DNA of 64,000 nucleotides. It comes from Annona cherimola. Its lineage: Eukaryota > Streptophyta > Magnoliopsida > Magnoliales > Annonaceae. Below, one piece after another: positions 46,905 to 57,850 of this stretch (within the stretch, counting starts at the first letter, position 1; the number at the start of each line of letters is the position of its first letter). The notes under the pieces were generated by a model, which was not told where the DNA came from, did not search any database, and was given only the letters and a program-made list of their open reading frames with translations. The position numbers and the translations under genes were made by a program. Where the stretch lies: NCBI GenBank assembly GCA_030490835.1, contig CM059971.1, forward strand, positions 105,032,095-105,096,094, written 5' to 3'.

Positions 46905-49900
46905 CTCCTTGGATCAGATGCTTCGCATTCCTAATTTTTCTCTTAGAAATTCAAACCTGGTTTTAGGAAGTGCTTTTGTTAAAATATTAGTAATCTGATT
47001 ATCTAATTTGCAATGAAGCAGCAGCACTTATTCTTTTTGTACTTAAGAAAGTAAAGTTTAATCTTAAAATGTTTTGTTTTTCCATGAAAAACTGGATCGT
47101 TGGATATAGAGATAGCAACCTAATTACCAACAAAAATTCGTGTACTTTCCTTCCACTCAATATGCAAGTCAGCTAATATTTTTCTGAACCATAGAGCATG
47201 ATTAACTACTGCAGTAGCTGCTATATATTCAGATTTTGTCGTGCTTTGTGCAATGATCTCTTGCTTGAACATCAAGATAATATACCTAATCCAAAACTAA
47301 AACAAAAACTAATTGTACTCTTCATATCATCAACAGAACCTGCCCAATCCCTGTCAGAGAAGCCGTGGAACTTAAAATTTAAACAATGAGTATACCTTAT
47401 GCCATAATCAACAGTACCTTTGACATATACCACAATCCTCTTTGCCACTTGAAAATGCACTACACTTACACAATGCATAAATCTAGACAGCAGACTTACA
47501 ACATGCATTATATCAGGCTGAGTTACAGTAAGAAACATTAAACAACCAATTAAACTTCTGTACAAACCTTCATCAATCTTTTTAGCTTCATGATCCTTGC
47601 TGAATTTCTCCTTTTGATTCATAGGAGTTGTTGTACCCTGCAATCTTCCATCTGAAATTTTTTTAGGATCTCCTTTACATATTTTTGTTGAGAAATAAAA
47701 ACTTTATGTTGTCTTTGCTTCAGTTCTATTCCAAGAAAGTAAGTCATCAAGCCTAAGTCTGTCAACTCAAACACTTAAAGCATCTCTGCTTTAAATTCCT
47801 TTATAAGCTCCTCATTTCTTCCTATTACAAGCAAATTATCAATATAAACTGATACAATAACTGAGTCAGAAGGGACCTTCTTCACATATAAAGTTTATTC
47901 ACTAAGGCTTTTTACAAAACCTAAGCTTAGCAAGTGGTCATTTATCCTACCATACCAAGCTCTCAATGCCTGTTTAAGACCATACAATGCCTTTTTCAAT
48001 AAATAAACCTTATCCTCATGCCCTTTCACAGCAAATCCCTCTGGCTGCTCGAGATATATTTCCTCATGTAAGAATTCATTTAAGAACACTGACTTGACAT
48101 CTAGTTGGTATACCTTCTAGCCCTTTTGTGCTGTAATAGCTAACAACAACCTGGTTATATCTAACCTTGCCATAGGAGCAAATGTTTCAAAGAAATCCAT
48201 ACCAAAAATCTGAGCATAACCCTTTACTGCTAGCCTTGCCTTGTGCTTGTTAACTGATCCATCTGCATTTAACTTAGTTCTGAACATGCATTTAACTCCT
48301 ATAATCTTCCTATTTTGAGGCCTTTCCACAGGTTCCCAAGTGTAATTTTTTCTATCATTCTCATTTCCTCTTTCATAGCTTTCATCCACTTCTGATCCTT
48401 CTCAGCTTCTTCAAATCCTGTAGGCTCCATCACAGTTACATTGCATCTTTGATAAATATCAACTAGCAGCCTTGGTCCTCTGATTGGTGGATTATCAACA
48501 CTGTCTTCAGAAAATTGCAACACTTCTGAAAATCGATTGTCTACATTGACATCCCAATTCCACTGTCCATTCTCAATAGAGGTAACATCTCTACTTATCA
48601 GAAATTTTCCTGTTTGGGGCTGGAAAATTCTATTAGCCTTAGACATGTTGTTGTAGCCAATAAAGACTCCTGAGCTTGTCTTTCTTGTTGAGCTTGTCTT
48701 TCTTTACATGAGACACATATGAAAAATATAGATAACTAAACACTTTGAGATTTTGTAGATAGTGTTTGTATCCATACCAAGCTTCAAAGGGTGTTTTCTT
48801 CTGTAAAACCCTTGTTGGAAGCTTATTCAACAAAAAAACAGCAGTATTTGTAGCCTCTGCTTAGAACTTTTTTAGTAACCCTTTCTCATGAAGCAAACAT
48901 ATGTTCATTTCCATAATTGTTGTGTTCTTTCTCTCACTTACTCCATTGTGCTGTGGAGTGTATGGAGTTGTTAGCTGGTGCTCAATTCCAGCTTCTTCAC
49001 AAAACAAATTGAATTGTTCCAATGTGTATTCTTTGCCATTGTCCGGTCTCAGTGCTTGTATCTTGCAGCCACTCTGGTTTTCCTCTCAAGCTTTGAATTT
49101 CCAAAATATAGCTGCAACCTCATATTTAAACCTTAAGAAGTAAATCCAATACATTCTTGTTAAATCATATATAAAAACAATATAATATTTACTTCTCTTT
49201 AATGATGGAGTTTCTTTGAGGCCCTTCAAGATCTGTGTGTATTAGTTGCAACTTTTGTAAAACCCTCCAAGTCTTCTGTATAAAAGGCAATCTGCATTTT
49301 TTCCCATATTTGACAAGTCTTGCAGCCAAGTAAATGCTCTTCCAGTGGAGTTAACCCTTGTACTAGCTGATTTTTATGCATAAATATGAGTGTTGCATGA
49401 TCAAAATGGCCTAATCTCTTATGCCATCGAGACTTGCTCCTCCTCTAATATATCCAGAAAGAAACACTTGCTTCTCATTTTTATTGTGAACATTTCTTGG
49501 CTATCTGCATCTTTAATAATATATTTTTATTTTCAAAAAATACTTTATAGCCTTTCTCCAATAGTTGAACAACACTTAGCAAATTTTGATCAATGTTAGG
49601 CACATATAAAACATCAGAGATGAGTTTTGTACCTGAAGAACTTTCAATGGCTACTATTCCTTTGCCCATGACTGCAATATATTCACCATTGCCCACTTTG
49701 ATCTTAGAATTTGCTAACTTATCAAACTCTTTGAAGAGTTTTGCATCATGAGTCATGTGGTTTGTACAACCACTGTCTATAAGCCAACTCTCACTCAAGC
49801 TACTGCTTGCATAATATGAAGCTACAAATAGTTGCTCTTCATCTTGTTGGTTCACCAACTTAGCTTCATTCTCTTGTTGTTGCTTGCTTCTGCAAACCTT

Positions 49901-50835
49901 CGCCATGTGGCCTAACTGGTTGCATTTTCTGCACTTAATATCAGGCCTCCACTAGCACTTAGATTGAGGATGATTTGACTTTTTGCAATGTTGGCATTGA
50001 GGATAAGTTACTCATTTGTTGTTGTTGCCTCCAGTTTTGGCATCACCTCTATTCTTCTTTCCCATTTTCTTCTTGTATTTGCCTTTTTCCTAGATTTGTA
50101 GTTTGGCTTGTAAAACTCTTTACACAAATCCTTCTTGTCTAATCAATCTTCTTAGCTCTTATGCCTGCAAAGCATTCAAAAACTCTGCCAAAGAACTTGA
50201 CGAATCTTTGGATTCTTCAAGAGAAGAAATTTTAGACTCAAATCTTTCAAGCAAGGTTACTAGGATTTTTTCAATTATCTTTTGGTCAGATAAATCTTCT
50301 CCAAATAACCTTTCCTTATTTACTATGCCCAACAAACTTGTCGAAATATTCCTTAATGGTCTCTGATTCCTTCATCCTTTGTATCTCAAATTCTCTCATT
50401 AAGTTTAGCACTTACCTGCTTCTTGCTCTGCCATTACCGTGAAACTCAGTTTTGAGATAGTCCCATATATCTTTGGTTGACTCCAAAGTCATGACCTTCA
50501 TGAAAAGTGCTTCAGAAACTGATGAATGTAGGCAAGATTTGGCTCTGAACTTTTTGATCTTCTGCTCCTTTCGAAACATAATTTCTTGCATGGTAGGATT
50601 GTCCGCCAACAGAGGAACTTTATAATTAGATTCCACTGCCTCCCATAGATCAGTAGCTTGTAAATAAGCTGTCTTCTTTGCTACTTATATTTGATAATTC
50701 TCACTCGTGAAAACTGGTGGTATAATTGGAGAGAAAACATTTGAAGCCATGCTAGGAAAGTTGGGTATTTGGATGAAGAAAACACTCTTAATACTCTCTC
50801 ACAGGCCCCTTAAGATAATAGCTCTGATACCACGA
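46905..50835 (-). pseudogene. Copia gag-pol, decayed
   Basis: Order on the minus strand: gag with a KDIWDYLKTEF block (about 50640-50410), a CCHC knuckle (CRKCNQLGHMAKVC) near 49900, protease with IDSGCTNHM (about 49790), integrase C-terminal part (TPFEAWYGYKH near 48780), reverse transcriptase ([18 protein letters not shown], then [14 protein letters not shown]) and RNase H (SLIGCLMFLTVTQPDIMH...DRDWAGSVDD). Many stops and frameshifts interrupt it. The RT catalytic YVDD appears as YIDN near 47845, losing the second aspartate. It cannot make a working polyprotein. Confidence 0.88.
50821..50832 (-). promoter_or_regulatory. Primer binding site of the Copia element
   Basis: The minus strand reads TGGTATCAGAGC, complementary to the 3' end of plant initiator methionine tRNA, three bases inside the 5' LTR. 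Confidence 0.9.
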
Positions 50836-51492
50836 TGTTGTGTTTTTAATGAGAACAATGGCAAAATAACAACAAATGCAAAGGGACATATTGAACTGCT
50901 GGAATGTCACACACTTTATTGAATAGAGAATTCTTTATGTACATGAGAAACATAACAGAAGTACTAAAAATTACAGCATTAATCCAATGAACGTCATAAA
51001 CCCATGATCCTATTTTCTAGTAACTGCTTCTGAAACTTTCCACATTTTAACTTGTTCAAAAACAACTTCAGCAACATTGTGAGACTTATTCAAAAGTAGC
51101 TCCAACAACATTCTGAAATTTTCCACATCAGTAGTAGCTGAGACACTTCCTCAACAAGATCAATGACGCTGGTGTGCAGCAAATGTTATCATTAGATTCA
51201 TCGTCTCCACTTCTTGCAAAGCCTTGTAAACTACTCTTCAATCTGTCAACATCTAGGGAGGAGCTTCTAGTGGAGCTACCGACATCTTGTGAGATGATCG
51301 ACATTGATGTTAGTGATGGTGTTAACCAAACAACGTTAGATTCATTAATTTAAGGAGGATCGATTGGTGGAGTCATGGAGACCTCCATCGAGTTGCCATT
51401 AGATGAGATGACTTTCAATAGTCAGCAACCACAATTGAGATTAGGAAAATTAGGAAACAAGCGACATTCGGTATCATCCTGTCACGCTGTAG

Positions 51493-51828
51493 GAATTCCT
51501 ACAATATTTAGAGATCTTTTTTAATCCATTAGCACCTACAGAGGAGGTAGCTGCTGCTTTTATTACAACTAAGCAAGATGTCGATTTTGCATATGTTGTG
51601 ATGGACATTGAAGAGAAGTTGGCAGGATACAAACTGGTTCTGGTGAAAAATATGTTGGGTACCAATTTTGTAGTGGATGTCGACAATGTTGACAAGCTAG
51701 TTATAGTGCCAATTGCGTTGTTGAAACTACTTATCCCATGTGTGTTTGCGAAATTGCTAGATGAAAGAGAGGAGAGTGAGAAATTTCTCAGCCACATTGG
51801 CTTGCTTTGTTTTTGTCCAAGTGAGTAG
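51493..51828 (+). CDS. Open frame inside the outer LTR element, unknown
   Basis: A 111-codon open frame (first ATG at 51601) in the internal region of the non-autonomous LTR element, on the same strand as the element. It contains FAYVVMDIEEKLAGYKL and a leucine/valine-rich second half ending CFCPSE. I recognise no retroelement or host domain. It may be the relic of an element-encoded protein or a captured host exon; it may also be chance. Confidence 0.25.
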   Translation, partial: EFLQYLEIFFNPLAPTEEVAAAFITTKQDVDFAYVVMDIEEKLAGYKLVLVKNMLGTNFVVDVDNVDKLVIVPIALLKLLIPCVFAKLLDEREESEKFLSHIGLLCFCPSE

Positions 51829-52589
51829 CAAGTGGGTGTGCAATCCAGGCGGCCCAACAAGGAGCCCTTTACTAAAGCTATTGAAGCTGATTTGAGACCC
51901 AGGTGGTCCAAATCAATACCTAATTTCACGGGGGCTGTTGTTTTCTGATGTATTGGGTTTCAATCTTAGGTGCCCGTAGACTTTTCCACACATCGAGGGA
52001 AAGGTGTGTTTGAAGGGGAGGATATTGTTAAGATTGCATATTCTTTGTTTGAGACCCAACCCATGGGAAGCACTTCCTACGATTTTCTCGTGGGAAGCAT
52101 CATCTCCACCGTCAATTTTCAATAGATGGCTAGGATGAATTGGGGCATTTTGGGGAGCTCGAAAAATGTAAGGGAGGCAGGGAAACGAAGGTTGCCTACT
52201 CGCCTGCTCAGTTCCATGGGTTATCAGCTTCAATGGAGAAATCATGCGTGTTTGCTAGTCGATTTTTGGCCGGGAGAGATGGGTTCTTTCGCTGATGAGG
52301 GGACGCTGTATGTCAGAATCGCCGGACCTGTGATGGTTTCTGTTGATGGATTTCAGAGAACTCACTGGATTCTATTGTTGGGTTTTCTGTTAGATGCAGA
52401 TCGATGGTTTTAGTGGAGGATTGCCGGATTTCCGTGGATCGTGGCCTGTTGGCAGTTGGCCATGGAAGATTAATTATTTTTTTTTTCTTCTTCATTGTCG
52501 GTGGGTTTAGACTTTTTGGCAAATTTAGAGTTAGCATGGGAGAGGACGTATCTATTATGGCTTCCCCATTAGACATCGGATTGATGGAT

Positions 52590-53270
52590 TAGATTTTTGG
52601 ATGATAGCCGATGGAGATCGAATCTGGGTTGGATTGTGCAGCCAAGGCTGCCTTGTGCGAAAGATGGGTGATGGAGAAGATCGATGCAGCCATAGCTGCT
52701 GCGTCATCTTCCCTCTCCAGCGAGTGCACGACTTCGATTGATGAGTGGCGATGGCAACAGCAAGGAAGAAGAAGAAGAAAACGGCAAGAGGCTGGTGGGT
52801 TTCTTCTCTCCGAAAATGGAAGAAGCAGCCGGCTAGTAGAGAGAGACCGGCGGAAATAAAGCCGGTGGATTTGAGCGGCGACTGGCAACGAAGAAGAACA
52901 CCTGCAACAACATTTTTTTGTTTCAGATTCATGCGATTGGAGAATAGATTTGGTCTGCCGAGTTGGAAATCGAAGTTAGGATGCCGGCGGCGAGTCATCG
53001 GTCGGTTCTGATCGGAGATCCAACGGCCGGTGGCAAGTGGGTAGGAGCAGCTGTGGCGGCGGCGGCTGCTGCGGCTAGGGCTCGTTTGCTGTGGAGGGTG
53101 ATGCACCGTGAACATCTGTCGCGACAGACCAAAATGCGGATTAAATTTCGGCAGATTTTGTTTAGTTTAGATCTAATACTCCCGGGGTGTCTGGGTGATT
53201 CAATAGTCATTTTCTATCTTTTGATATGCTCTGGATCATGTAGACGGTTTAGATTAGAAAAATTCAGCTA
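52590..53270. other. GC-rich block in the Mutator-like element
   Basis: A sharp GC-rich island with GCGGCGGCGGCTGCTGCGG and short overlapping frames on both strands, none with a known domain. It resembles a captured host promoter/first-exon fragment (as in Pack-MULEs) or the element's own leader. I cannot decide between these. Confidence 0.4.
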
Positions 53271-53459
53271 ATTAAATTATAAATAGGAATAATTATGTGG
53301 ACGGTTAAAATAATGCAATATTTTTATTTAAATGTGAATAAAAATAATAATATAATAATTATTATTTATTAAATCTATCCCAAAAAGGTACATATATTTA
53401 TTTAGATTATCTAAATATAAATTATAATTTCTGGACATATAATTAAACATTTATTATAC

Positions 53460-54810
53460 TTAATTATTGAATTTAGGACATATAATTAAATAATCATTTA
53501 AATTAAGTATTTTCTACTGATCTAAGTTTCCGGACAGTTTAAATTACAATTTGGGACGTATAATTAAACCATTCCTAAAAGGTCGTGTATATTTATTTTG
53601 TCTAAACTATTATTTTGATAATTAAACATTTAAAAATACTTAATTATTAAACCAGTACCAAAAAGTTATACATTTATATTATTAAATGTTAATTATAGTT
53701 ATATATAATTTAAATAAATATAATTTGAACAATTTATTTTTAAAAGTCAATATAATAATTATAGTTTTATATATTTATTTAAATTTTATTTTATTCAATT
53801 TAAATTAATTACACATTTAATTGAAATAATAATTTATTATTATTTTGTAAAATAAAATTCAATAGTTGATATGTTTTAAATTAACATAATAAATTTATTA
53901 CATATATAATTTAAAGTTTAAAGTATAATGAGCAATGGAAAAGATGAGTGAACTCTTAGAGCTTTAGAAGACTTAGCTTACTAGATTCACAAAATAAATC
54001 AAAATAATAAATTTATTACATTTATAATTAATTAATTGATTTAATTTTTATTTTAATTATAAATAATTTATTTTTATTATTATACTTAATTATTAATTTT
54101 GGTACATATGAGTAAATAATCATTTAAAATAAATATTTTGTACCAACCTAAGTTTTGGGACAATTTAAATTATAATTTTGAGATTACTCTGAAAAATAGA
54201 ATTACATATAAAGTTTACAGTTAGATATAACTATTAATATAGTAATGCGAATATGAGAGCGGGTTAGAGCATTAATTTATCTTTTCTATGCTTGAGCAAT
54301 GTGGGTTTCTTAGTAGCTATATAAATGCGACAATTTATATATAATTTGAAATTTTATTTTTAATATTTTATTTATTTAAATAGTTTTAAAATTATTCAGA
54401 CATCAAATAAATTATTAAGTATATATATTTTGCAAAATACACAGATAAAGTAAAATATTCAAAAATTATAAAAAAATTAGATGTTGTTAGATTATAAAAA
54501 ATTATAAAAAATTATTTGAAATAAATAATTTATCATCATCAAAAAATATTTATTTTGCAAGATATATATTTTAATTAATACTTTTCATATGGATTTAAAT
54601 TAATTTTCAATTTTATTTAAATTTGATTAACTTTGGTTAAATTTGACTTAACCTGATTTTGTTACAATGTTGGGACATATAATTAAAACATTATTTATTT
54701 AAATATTAATATTGAGATGCAGAATTAAATAATGATTTAAATTAAGTATTTTTTACCAATTTAAGTTTTGGCATAGTTTTAATTACAGTTTTGGAACATA
54801 TAATTTGTCT
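53460..54810 (+). repeat. Three diverged ~620-bp repeats
   Basis: A block containing GACATATAATTAAATAATC, TTTAAATTAAGTATTTT and CTAAGTTT...GACAGTTTAAATTA recurs at about 53470, 54110 and 54700. Units are strongly diverged and AT-rich. Non-coding. Confidence 0.5.
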
Positions 54811-55109
54811 ATAAATTTTTTATTCAATGTAAATATTTATTAATTTCATAGTTTTACATCGATTTCAATTGAAGTAAATAAATTTTTATTTTTATTTTAC
54901 AGCGTCATATATAATAATTTTTACAATTTTATTTATTTACGTAAATTTTGATTTTATTTAATTTAAATTACTTAATATTTTTAATTATAAATCATATATT
55001 TATTTAGTTTTAAAATTATTTAAAGGTTTTGCGTAGTTATGAAATGAATTATTAATTATATATCTTTTGCAAAATACACAAATTAGGTAAAATATTTATA
55101 AAATATCAA

Positions 55110-56115
55110 AAATTAGATGCGGTTAGATGTTGTTAGATGCAGTTAGATGCGGTTAGACGTTATTAGATTAAAGTGGATTTCATTAAATCATATTATTTGG
55201 GTTTCAAACTCCGTAATTAAGGTGTAAATGACCTTATAAGTGGCGTAGGATCATATTACAGGTGTTAAATTAGGATTAACTTATTAATTTTAAAAATTAG
55301 ATGCGGTTAGATGCTGTTAGATCCGATTAGATGCAGTTAGATATAGTTAGATACGGTTATATGAGGTTAGACGCTGTTAGATTAAGGTGGATTTCATTTA
55401 ATCGTATTATATAGGTTTCAAATTTCATAATGAAGGTGTAAATGATCTTATAAGGTGCCTAGGATCATATTATTGGTGTTAAATTTGGATTAACTTATTA
55501 ATTTCAAAAATTAGATGCGGTTAGATACGGTTAGATGCAATTAGACGCTGTTAGATTAAGGTGAATTTCATTAAATCGTATTTTATGGGTTTCAAATTTC
55601 GTAATTAAGGTGTAAATGACCTTATAAGGGGCCTAGGATCATATTATAGGTGTTAAATTTGGATTAACTTATTAATTTCAAAAATTAGATGCTGTTAGAT
55701 CCGGTTAGATGCGGTTAGATACGGTTAGATGTAGTTAGATGCGGTTAGATCTAGTTAGATGCGGTTAAACGCTGTTAGATTATGATGATTTCATTAAATC
55801 GTATTATCTGGGTTTCAAATTTTGTAATTAAGGTCTAAATGACGTTATAAGGGTCCTAGGATTATATTACAGGTGTTAAATTAGGATTAACTTATTAATT
55901 TCAAAAATTAGATGCGGTTAGATGCAGTTAGATGCGGTTAGATGCAGTTAGATTATGGTGATTTCATTAAATCGTATTATCTAGTTTTTAAAATCCTTAA
56001 TTAAGGTTTAAATGACGTTATAAGAGCCCTAAGATCATATTACAGTCGTTAAATTAGGATTAACTTATTAATTTCAAAAATTAGATGCGGTTAGATACAG
56101 TTAGATGCGGTTATA
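55110..56115 (+). repeat. Higher-order minisatellite on a TTAGATGCGG decamer
   Basis: At least six tracts of a 10-bp unit (TTAGATGCGG and one-base variants) start at about 55117, 55296, 55508, 55681, 55905 and 56075, each preceded by AAAAA. Between them lies a conserved spacer of about 130 bp (ATTTCATTAAATCGTATT, GGTTTCAAA, GGTGTAAATGACCTTATAA, AGGATCATATTA, TTAGGATTAACTTATTAAT). Repeat spacing varies between about 170 and 225 bp because each tract has a different number of decamers. Confidence 0.85.
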
Positions 56116-56360
56116 TTCAGAAAATAAAAAAAATTAATAAATTTTCAAAAAATCAAGAAAAATAAAAGAAGTTGTTATTTTTGAGAGTACCTTAATTACA
56201 TTAACTTTAAATAATATAAAATAACTCCTAATAAAAATTATATTTTCCAACTTTACCAATTATAATGAAATCTTATTAAAAAATAATTTTTTGTACACAA
56301 ATATTTTTAGAAATTGTCAAATAATGAAAATTTATGTCTACATACATTTTAGTACTTGTC

Positions 56361-56664
56361 ACCTGCGGCTAGCGCAGGTGGCAGGGGCGTTGGACCCCTT
56401 AGCCGCAGATCGTGGGTTCGAATCCCACGTTGGGATTTCGGCCCGGAAACATGGTGTGGGAGCTGTGGTCTCCCTTTGAGGTGGGGTGAGAGCTGTTGTC
56501 TCTCTTGGGCTGGATGGAAGCTGTTCTTCCTAATTCTTTAGTGGAGCTGTGTCTCCAGATTTCTTTGGAGAAGTTATGTATCTCCTTGTTTGTAAGAATG
56601 TCTCCGAACTACGATGTAATATGTGTTGAGATGTATGTAAATATAAACCATCAAAAAAAAAAAA
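56361..56664 (+). mobile_element. tRNA-derived SINE
   Basis: The head has RNA polymerase III promoter boxes at tRNA-like spacing: A box TAGCGCAGGTGG (56370-56381) and B box GGTTCGAATCC (56415-56425). A body of about 220 bp with CTGTTGTCTCTC, GAGCTGTGTCTCC follows and ends in ACCATC plus a 12-bp poly(A) tail (56653-56664). I could not find a clean target duplication. It lies inside the Mutator-like element. Confidence 0.8.
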
Positions 56665-57456
56665 TGGAATAGATTAGGATTTTGTATATATATAATACTA
56701 ATTTTATCAAAAAACCAAACATACTCACATTTTTAAATAAATATACTCACGTTGTAAAATTACCACAATGTCCTGCTTCCTTTTTTTTTTTCTCACGGGA
56801 AGTGCTTCCCATGAGTTGGGCCTCTGTTTGTTTTAGGATCATTGTTATCAGGATTCATAATGAGCATAGTTATCAAGGGTTGATGTTAATAGAGGTAAGC
56901 TTGAATTCCTACATGCTATTGATAATGGAGGATAATACGTCCATTGCCGAGCTAGCCAGTGGTATGAAGTCGGTGATTACCTATAAAAGGGAGTATCGTG
57001 GGATGTATTGGGGGTGGATGAATTTAAATCTCAGTTTGTTTTCGGTTTTTGTAAGCTTACCTTGTGCGTAAATAATCAGTGAGTTTTCTCACTCTGCAAT
57101 AAAACTCTTTGAATTTTCCATTCAAATTGCTCTGAATCTAACAAATTTCTTGCAACAAATATCACAAAAAATCTTGCGTTAGTGCATCTGAAGCTTCAGC
57201 ATATTTTCATGTATCATAATCAACAAGTCATTAATTTATTAACAGCCCGGCAGGCCATTAGCATGGATTTAACTTCGAATTTCCATTGATTCATAAATAG
57301 ATCGTTATCATTCTAATTAATTATGCCACACGTTGTAAAAAGTTGTGTAACCGTATGTGTGATCCGCCGATCAATTCCACCAAATTTGAAAATCTTTGTT
57401 GCATCCGGTGACACCCAATCAATCTGCCTCTCCCTCTAGACCAGGAACAGGGTACG

Positions 57457-57850
57457 TCATGCCATCAATCTGCCTCTCCCTCTTGTACTTTTCTTCGGAG
57501 CAGGTGGGCGTTCTTTCATCTCTGGGATTCGATGCTCTACGGAAGTTGGTGTGTGATATCCATCATCAACATCATCATAATCATCTTTTGGTGCTTCTTC
57601 CCTTCCTCTTCTTGATGTTTTTAATTTCTCGGGAGCCGGTGGACATTCTATGATCACCGGCACTCGGTACTCCTCGGATGTTGGTTTGTGGCGTCCGTCA
57701 TCCTCTTCCTCTTCCTCTCCTCCTAATTTTCTTTCTTTGGTTATCTCCTTTGAAGGCAAAGGAAGACTCCTCGGCACTTGTCTTCCTTCCCTTCTGGCTT
57801 TTGTTCTTTGATGAGATCTTAAGCTCGCCCAGCATCTGCAAATCTTTCAT
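57457..57850 (-). pseudogene. SIAMESE-RELATED CDK inhibitor, frameshifted, motif duplicated
   Basis: From an ATG at 57850 one frame begins MKDLQMLGELKI, the usual amphipathic start of SIM/SMR proteins, and runs to a stop near the EEEEEDD-coding GAGGAAGAGG stretch (about 57690). The signature lies in the next frame: KPTSEEYRVP...ECPPAPEK, then a second unit HTPTSVEHRIP...RPPAPKK, ending at TGA 57459-57457. SMR proteins bind CDK-cyclin complexes in the nucleus and promote endoreduplication; the TPTSxxxxIP...CPPAPKK block is their hallmark. Normally there is one such block; here it is tandemly duplicated. The downstream frame has an upstream stop and no ATG, so either a 1-bp indel has broken the gene, an unusual intron exists, or the assembly has an error at the GA repeat. 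Confidence 0.7.

Larger units (their letters stand above)
46617..51156 (-). mobile_element. Copia LTR retrotransposon
   Basis: 4.54 kb, reading right to left. The 5' LTR is 50836-51156 and the 3' LTR 46617-46904, the latter shorter by a ~33-bp internal gap. The primer binding site TGGTATCAGAGC (complement of 50821-50832) matches initiator Met-tRNA. The target duplication is AGATC (46612-46616 and 51157-51161), perfect. It lies in the internal region of the outer LTR element. Confidence 0.93.
52051..56824. mobile_element. Mutator-like TIR element, 4.77 kb, in an LTR
   Basis: Terminal inverted repeats of about 28 bp: left GAGACCCAACCCATGGGAAG, right (reverse-complemented) GAGGCCCAACTCATGGGAAG, both continuing CACTTCC. 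Flanks are TCTTTGTTT (52042-52050) and TGTTTGTTT (56825-56833), a 9-bp duplication with one mismatch. Removing the element plus one flank restores the sequence of the sister LTR. No transposase domain is visible. The interior is a GC-rich 5' third (52100-53270), an extremely AT-rich middle, a decamer-based array and a SINE. It is non-autonomous. Confidence 0.85.
45991..57143 (+). mobile_element. Non-autonomous LTR retroelement hosting two insertions
   Basis: LTRs begin TGTTARGATTGCATATTC and end AATCTAACA. After the 5' LTR a primer-site-like GTATCAAAGC follows (46358-46367), and before the 3' LTR there is a polypurine tract GAAGGGGAGGAT (about 52012-52023). With the nested elements removed, the internal region is only about 1.1 kb and encodes no protease, integrase or RT, so the element must be mobilised in trans. 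The flanks ATTTT and AATTT resemble a 5-bp duplication with one mismatch. Confidence 0.8.
52026..57143 (+). repeat. 3' LTR of the outer element, interrupted
   Basis: The LTR starts at 52026, is interrupted at 52050 by the Mutator-like element, and resumes at 56825/56834 to end at 57143. The resumed part keeps the TATA box (CTATAAAAGGGAG near 56981) and AATAAA signal (near 57101). Joining TTCTTTGTTT to TTAGGATCA restores the site seen in the 5' LTR. Confidence 0.85.

Noticed and set aside
51474..51929. 151-codon minus-strand frame antisense in the outer LTR element
   Set aside because: Serine/threonine-rich and antisense to the element and to the more plausible plus-strand frame; likely a shadow.
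52555..53115. 186-codon minus-strand frame in the Mutator-like element
   Set aside because: Low-complexity, His/Arg/Ser/Phe-rich sequence typical of antisense of a GC-rich block; not a transposase and no motif.
55110..56115. Interstitial telomere repeat
   Set aside because: The unit is TTAGATGCGG, not TTTAGGG, and is embedded in a longer unit with spacers.
55110..56115. CRISPR array
   Set aside because: Spacers are similar to each other, repeats are only 10 bp and directly adjacent, and the DNA is plant nuclear.
56361..56435. Functional tRNA gene
   Set aside because: The acceptor stem does not close, and the sequence continues into a SINE body with an A-tail.
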